Source: Xenia sp. Carnegie-2017
Lineage: Eukaryota > Cnidaria > Anthozoa > Malacalcyonacea > Xeniidae
Direction of reading: 5' to 3'
DNA length: 64,000 nt
NCBI RefSeq assembly: GCF_021976095.1
Contig: NW_025813492.1
Coordinates: 1 to 64,000 of the forward strand
The notes beneath the pieces are model-generated. The model was not told the origin of the DNA. It saw only the letters and a program-made list of their open reading frames with translations, and did no database searches. This document shows positions 61,583-64,000 of the stretch, piece by piece; within the stretch, counting starts at the first letter, position 1, and each line of letters begins with the position of its first letter. The position numbers and the translations under genes are program-made.

Positions 61583-62827
61583 ATGGCGTCGGACACATGT
61601 GCTCAATCAAGGTCAGTAATTACAAAAACAAGACCTTTTCGATGGTCACATGAAATGATCGAACTTCTTATCAATAACATCGAAACATACAAAACAATGT
61701 GCGAGTACGAAGGTAAAGATTTCGATGCAGATCGCACGAAACAATACGAATGGATAAGAGGTAATACTGTACTTCGTAAAGACTGTAAAGCTTTTGTTAT
61801 TTTATGTACTTCTGGTTGAATTTTGCGCACAAGTATGCTTAATAAGCTTTTAAATTTGTAGTTTAATACCACTCTGAATGATTCTTTTATATTTTTTATC
61901 TTGACAGTGCAAATGTTAGAGATGTATAGTGATCACTTTGGTCCAGCAGAAGCCGATATACCACATGCCATGGAAATGTCAAAAGATGAAAAAGAAGCTT
62001 ATGTTAAAGATTTAAAAGTTCAACGTGACTTTATCAAAAAGGGGTATTGTCGAATTCAAGAAAAAGTTAAAGAAATACGTCAAAATTTTAGCACTGCTGT
62101 AACCAATGGTAAAAGAAGTGGCAGCGGTAAAATCGTGTTTGAATTCTACGATAGGCTGGCCAAGATATATGGTGGCTCAGCATCAGCTTCACCTCTAAGC
62201 ATTGGAGTAGACACTAATACATTTAGTACCATAAACCAAGAGCAATGTGATGAAATTGGGCTAACTATAACAGATGAAAGCCATGATGGTTCAGATTTAT
62301 CATCCAATGATTCACTGGATACCAGCTCTGGAAGTGTATCTTTGGGTGATAAGCGGGGTGCAGAAGATGCATGTGTTAAGTTAATCGACAATAAAAGAAA
62401 GCATATGGAGCACCCTCAGTGCGGCTCAACGAGATCAATTCTCCTTAAAGAAAGCAAACATGAAATGAATTTTAGGAAAGAAATGACAGATGTTGTTAGA
62501 GAATCCTCGAGGAATGCAACTGCAGCAATTACACACATGAGTACGGCCATTGAAAATATTGGATCAGGATTGACACGATCAATTGAGATGTTAGCTTCGG
62601 TGATTGCCAACGAGCAGCAGCAGCAGTATCAACATCCACGATATCAACACCCCCGATATCAACATCCACAATATCAACACTCACAATATCAGCAGCCACA
62701 ATATCACCAACGATTGTCAATACCTGCACGGCAACAAATGCAAAACAACTCTGGTCATCATATAATCCAGATGACCCTGCAGTGTAGCTATATAATGTAT
62801 TCACACTCCAAAAGGTATTTACTTTAG
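61583..62827 (+). CDS. Harbinger Myb/SANT-like DNA-binding protein
   Basis: Exon 1, 61583-61760: MASDTCAQSRSVITKTRPFR followed by WSHEMIELLINNIETYK, the start of a Myb/SANT (MADF-like) trihelix. Exon 2, from 61908 after TTGACAG, in phase: YVKDLKVQRDFIKKGYCRIQ, VKEIRQNFSTAV, YDRLAKIYGGSAS completes the trihelix. A Ser/Asp-rich linker follows, then a Lys/Glu helix, then a Tyr-Gln-His-Pro repeat (YQHPR units, about residues 315-345 of the joined protein) encoded by a 12-15 bp repeat at 62628-62712. In PIF/Harbinger elements this partner protein binds the termini and brings the transposase to the nucleus. No break is seen. The exact C-terminus (stop at 62825) could differ if another intron exists. 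Confidence 0.8.
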
Positions 62828-63249
62828 AGTATGAGCAGATGACACTATGGCTGTACTTGGCATTGAAACTTAAGACATTGTTAGCAACAGTAACTTTTGT
62901 GTCACTATATTATTAAATTTTTCAGTTCCTCTTTTGACATATTATTTCACTCAGAGACCCTGTATGTTCAATAACCCATATAAGCACTTACATCACTTGT
63001 GAAATTTCTAGTTTCTACTGTAGTATTTGTAGTTTGCAATCCCATTTTCTGATAATGTATGTTTAAAAGAGGCTTAATGGGTTCTTGTTGTTTTGTTGAG
63101 TTGTTTTAATAGGGACAAAGTATTAACATTTTGTAACATGCTTGTTTTTTTTTGTATATTTCCTATTTGAAACAATTTTGTTTACCTTAACAAACTATAT
63201 ATATCATAAAGTTTTACAATTGCATGAAAGTGTAGACTTCATTTACTTA
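62828..63249. other. Spacer between convergent Harbinger genes
   Basis: Non-coding; holds the 3' ends of both genes. An AATAAA-type signal is not obvious. Confidence 0.5.
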
Positions 63250-64000
63250 TTAATCTGTTACCAAATGATCAGGAAGATTTAACTTAATGTAAGTAGTCAA
63301 AACAGTTCTAACAACTCCTCCTTCCCCTTCATTGCTAGAATACTTTGCCAAAGGATTTCCATTTTCTTGCACCTCCTTTAACGAAATTTGTTTTTCAACT
63401 AAGCTGTGGTCAATTCCAGTCTTATTTTGTTCACAATAGTTGTGAAGAACAAAGCATGAGTAAATTATTACTGGTACATTTTCTAATTTTACATCGATCT
63501 GCTTACTTAAAACTGACCATCTAGCTTTAAGCCTTCCAAATGAGCATTCAATTGGGTTTCGGGCTGATCGCTACAAATTATTAAATAGAACCTCTTGGTT
63601 TGTTGTGCATGTTTGGTATTCTTTCATGCAATACGGCAAAAGAGGATAGGCTGGGTCCCCAATTAAATAGTTTGGGATTTCTGCATGACCTAGCACTAGT
63701 CGTTTGTAAGTAACTGGAAGTAGACCATTGCTCAACTTTCTATTTATAGAAGAGTTGGCAAACACTTTCGCATCGTGGACACTTCCTGGCCATCTGCAAT
63801 CTACATCCATGAAACGACCTTGAAAATCACAAACAGCTTGAACACTCAAGGAATAAAACTGTTTATAATTAAAATATTCTTGAGAGTTACAAACTGGTCT
63901 TTTAATTCGTACATGAGTTCCATCAATGCATCCAAATGCTTGGGGCATCCCAAATTTTGCTTCAAATTCAGCAGATTTTGTCTCATTTCGTCTTTACTCA
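63250..64000 (-). pseudogene. Harbinger DDE transposase (HARBI1-like), 5' end beyond window
   Basis: On the minus strand: PQAFGCIDGTHVRIKRP (first catalytic Asp), YFNYKQFYSLSVQAVCDFQG, CRWPGSVHDAKVF (conserved Asp), YLIGDPAYPLLPY, then SARNPIECSFGRLKARW with the catalytic Glu, VIIYSCFVLHNYCEQ, ending PDHLVTD and a TAA at 63250-63252. This is the DDE_Tnp_4 family. One in-frame TAG lies at about 63571, between LFNNL and RSARNPIE, so this copy would lose the catalytic Glu. Apart from that the frame is open across the window. The start and N-terminal helices lie to the right of 64000. Confidence 0.88.

Larger units (their letters stand above)
61321..64000. mobile_element. PIF/Harbinger DNA transposon, right end beyond window
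   Basis: The left end GGGGCTGTTTACATGAGC follows a TAA, a plausible 3-bp target duplication. Subterminal repeats of ACATGAGCCCGG occur at 61330 and 61430, and AGCCCGGC repeats fill 61340-61530. It contains the two convergent genes typical of the superfamily: a Myb/SANT-like protein (plus) and a DDE transposase (minus). The right terminus is not in the window. Confidence 0.88.

Overview
The window is animal nuclear DNA. It is AT-rich, its genes are built from many short exons separated by short GT-AG introns (some only about 40 nt), and it is crowded with Penelope-like elements, KDZ, PIF/Harbinger and hAT DNA transposons and one BEL/Pao LTR element. That mix, with P2X7-tail-like, Maf and unusual Ig-like membrane protein fragments, points to a cnidarian, most likely a hydrozoan; the taxon is inferred from style and not proven. 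I see no bacterial operons, CRISPR arrays or rRNA, and no tRNA gene I would defend.

Layout. 1-518 is an inverted copy of part of a NUP210 (gp210) gene found at 44.1-44.6 kb. 512-1031 is a 263-bp direct tandem duplication. 1.0-4.95 kb is a decayed, intron-bearing KDZ transposase. 6.06-6.76 kb is a TPR array abutting a Penelope-like element (6.74-8.64 kb). 9.5-12.2 kb holds exons of CDC5L with the middle of the gene absent, then a near-perfect 73-bp hairpin. 14.3 kb carries a Penelope terminal sequence with a hammerhead-ribozyme-like fold. 15.0-15.8 kb (minus) is the 3' part of a type I membrane protein. 17.0-17.9 kb (minus) is a Maf-type bZIP gene. 18.85-19.46 kb (minus) is a P2X7 C-tail-like gene fragment. 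20.5-32.75 kb (plus) is a TPX2 gene whose exon is split by a palindromic Penelope element (12-bp target duplication), itself split by a BEL/Pao retrotransposon (5-bp target duplication).

33.7-34.4 kb holds exons of an M16 metalloprotease. 34.5-38.9 kb is a tandem array of the alpha-2-macroglobulin/TEP receptor-binding exon pair, interrupted by a 2.34-kb hAT element with an 8-bp target duplication. 39.2-39.7 kb is an intact ORF resembling the POT1 C-terminal domain, and a decayed second copy follows at 40.0-40.6 kb. 40.84-41.43 kb is a TIR element. 41.4-43.6 kb is a katanin p60 (KATNA1) pseudogene. 44.2-47.1 kb holds consecutive NUP210 exons. 47.1-49.9 kb is mostly featureless. 50.6-53.4 kb (minus) has an Ig-like receptor gene (signal peptide plus Ig exon) followed by repeated Ser/Thr-rich stalk and transmembrane exons, reminiscent of hydrozoan Alr allorecognition genes. 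53.5-56.0 kb is a second hAT element. 57.4-57.7 kb is a possible relative of the Ig-like gene. 57.9-59.2 kb is a Penelope copy keeping the GIY-YIG domain but lacking the RT core. 61.3 kb to the end is a PIF/Harbinger transposon with its Myb/SANT and DDE genes.

The host genes do not form a pathway in any operon sense. The striking common feature is that nearly every one (CDC5L, TPX2, KATNA1, NUP210, A2M/TEP, M16, P2X7-like) is a partial or broken multi-exon copy that keeps introns. These are therefore genomic fragments and not processed retrocopies, as expected of a degenerating, duplication-rich region (non-recombining segment, supernumerary chromosome, pericentromere or immune-type haplotype block). 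TPX2, katanin, NUP210 and CDC5L all act in cell division or the nucleus, but this may be chance.
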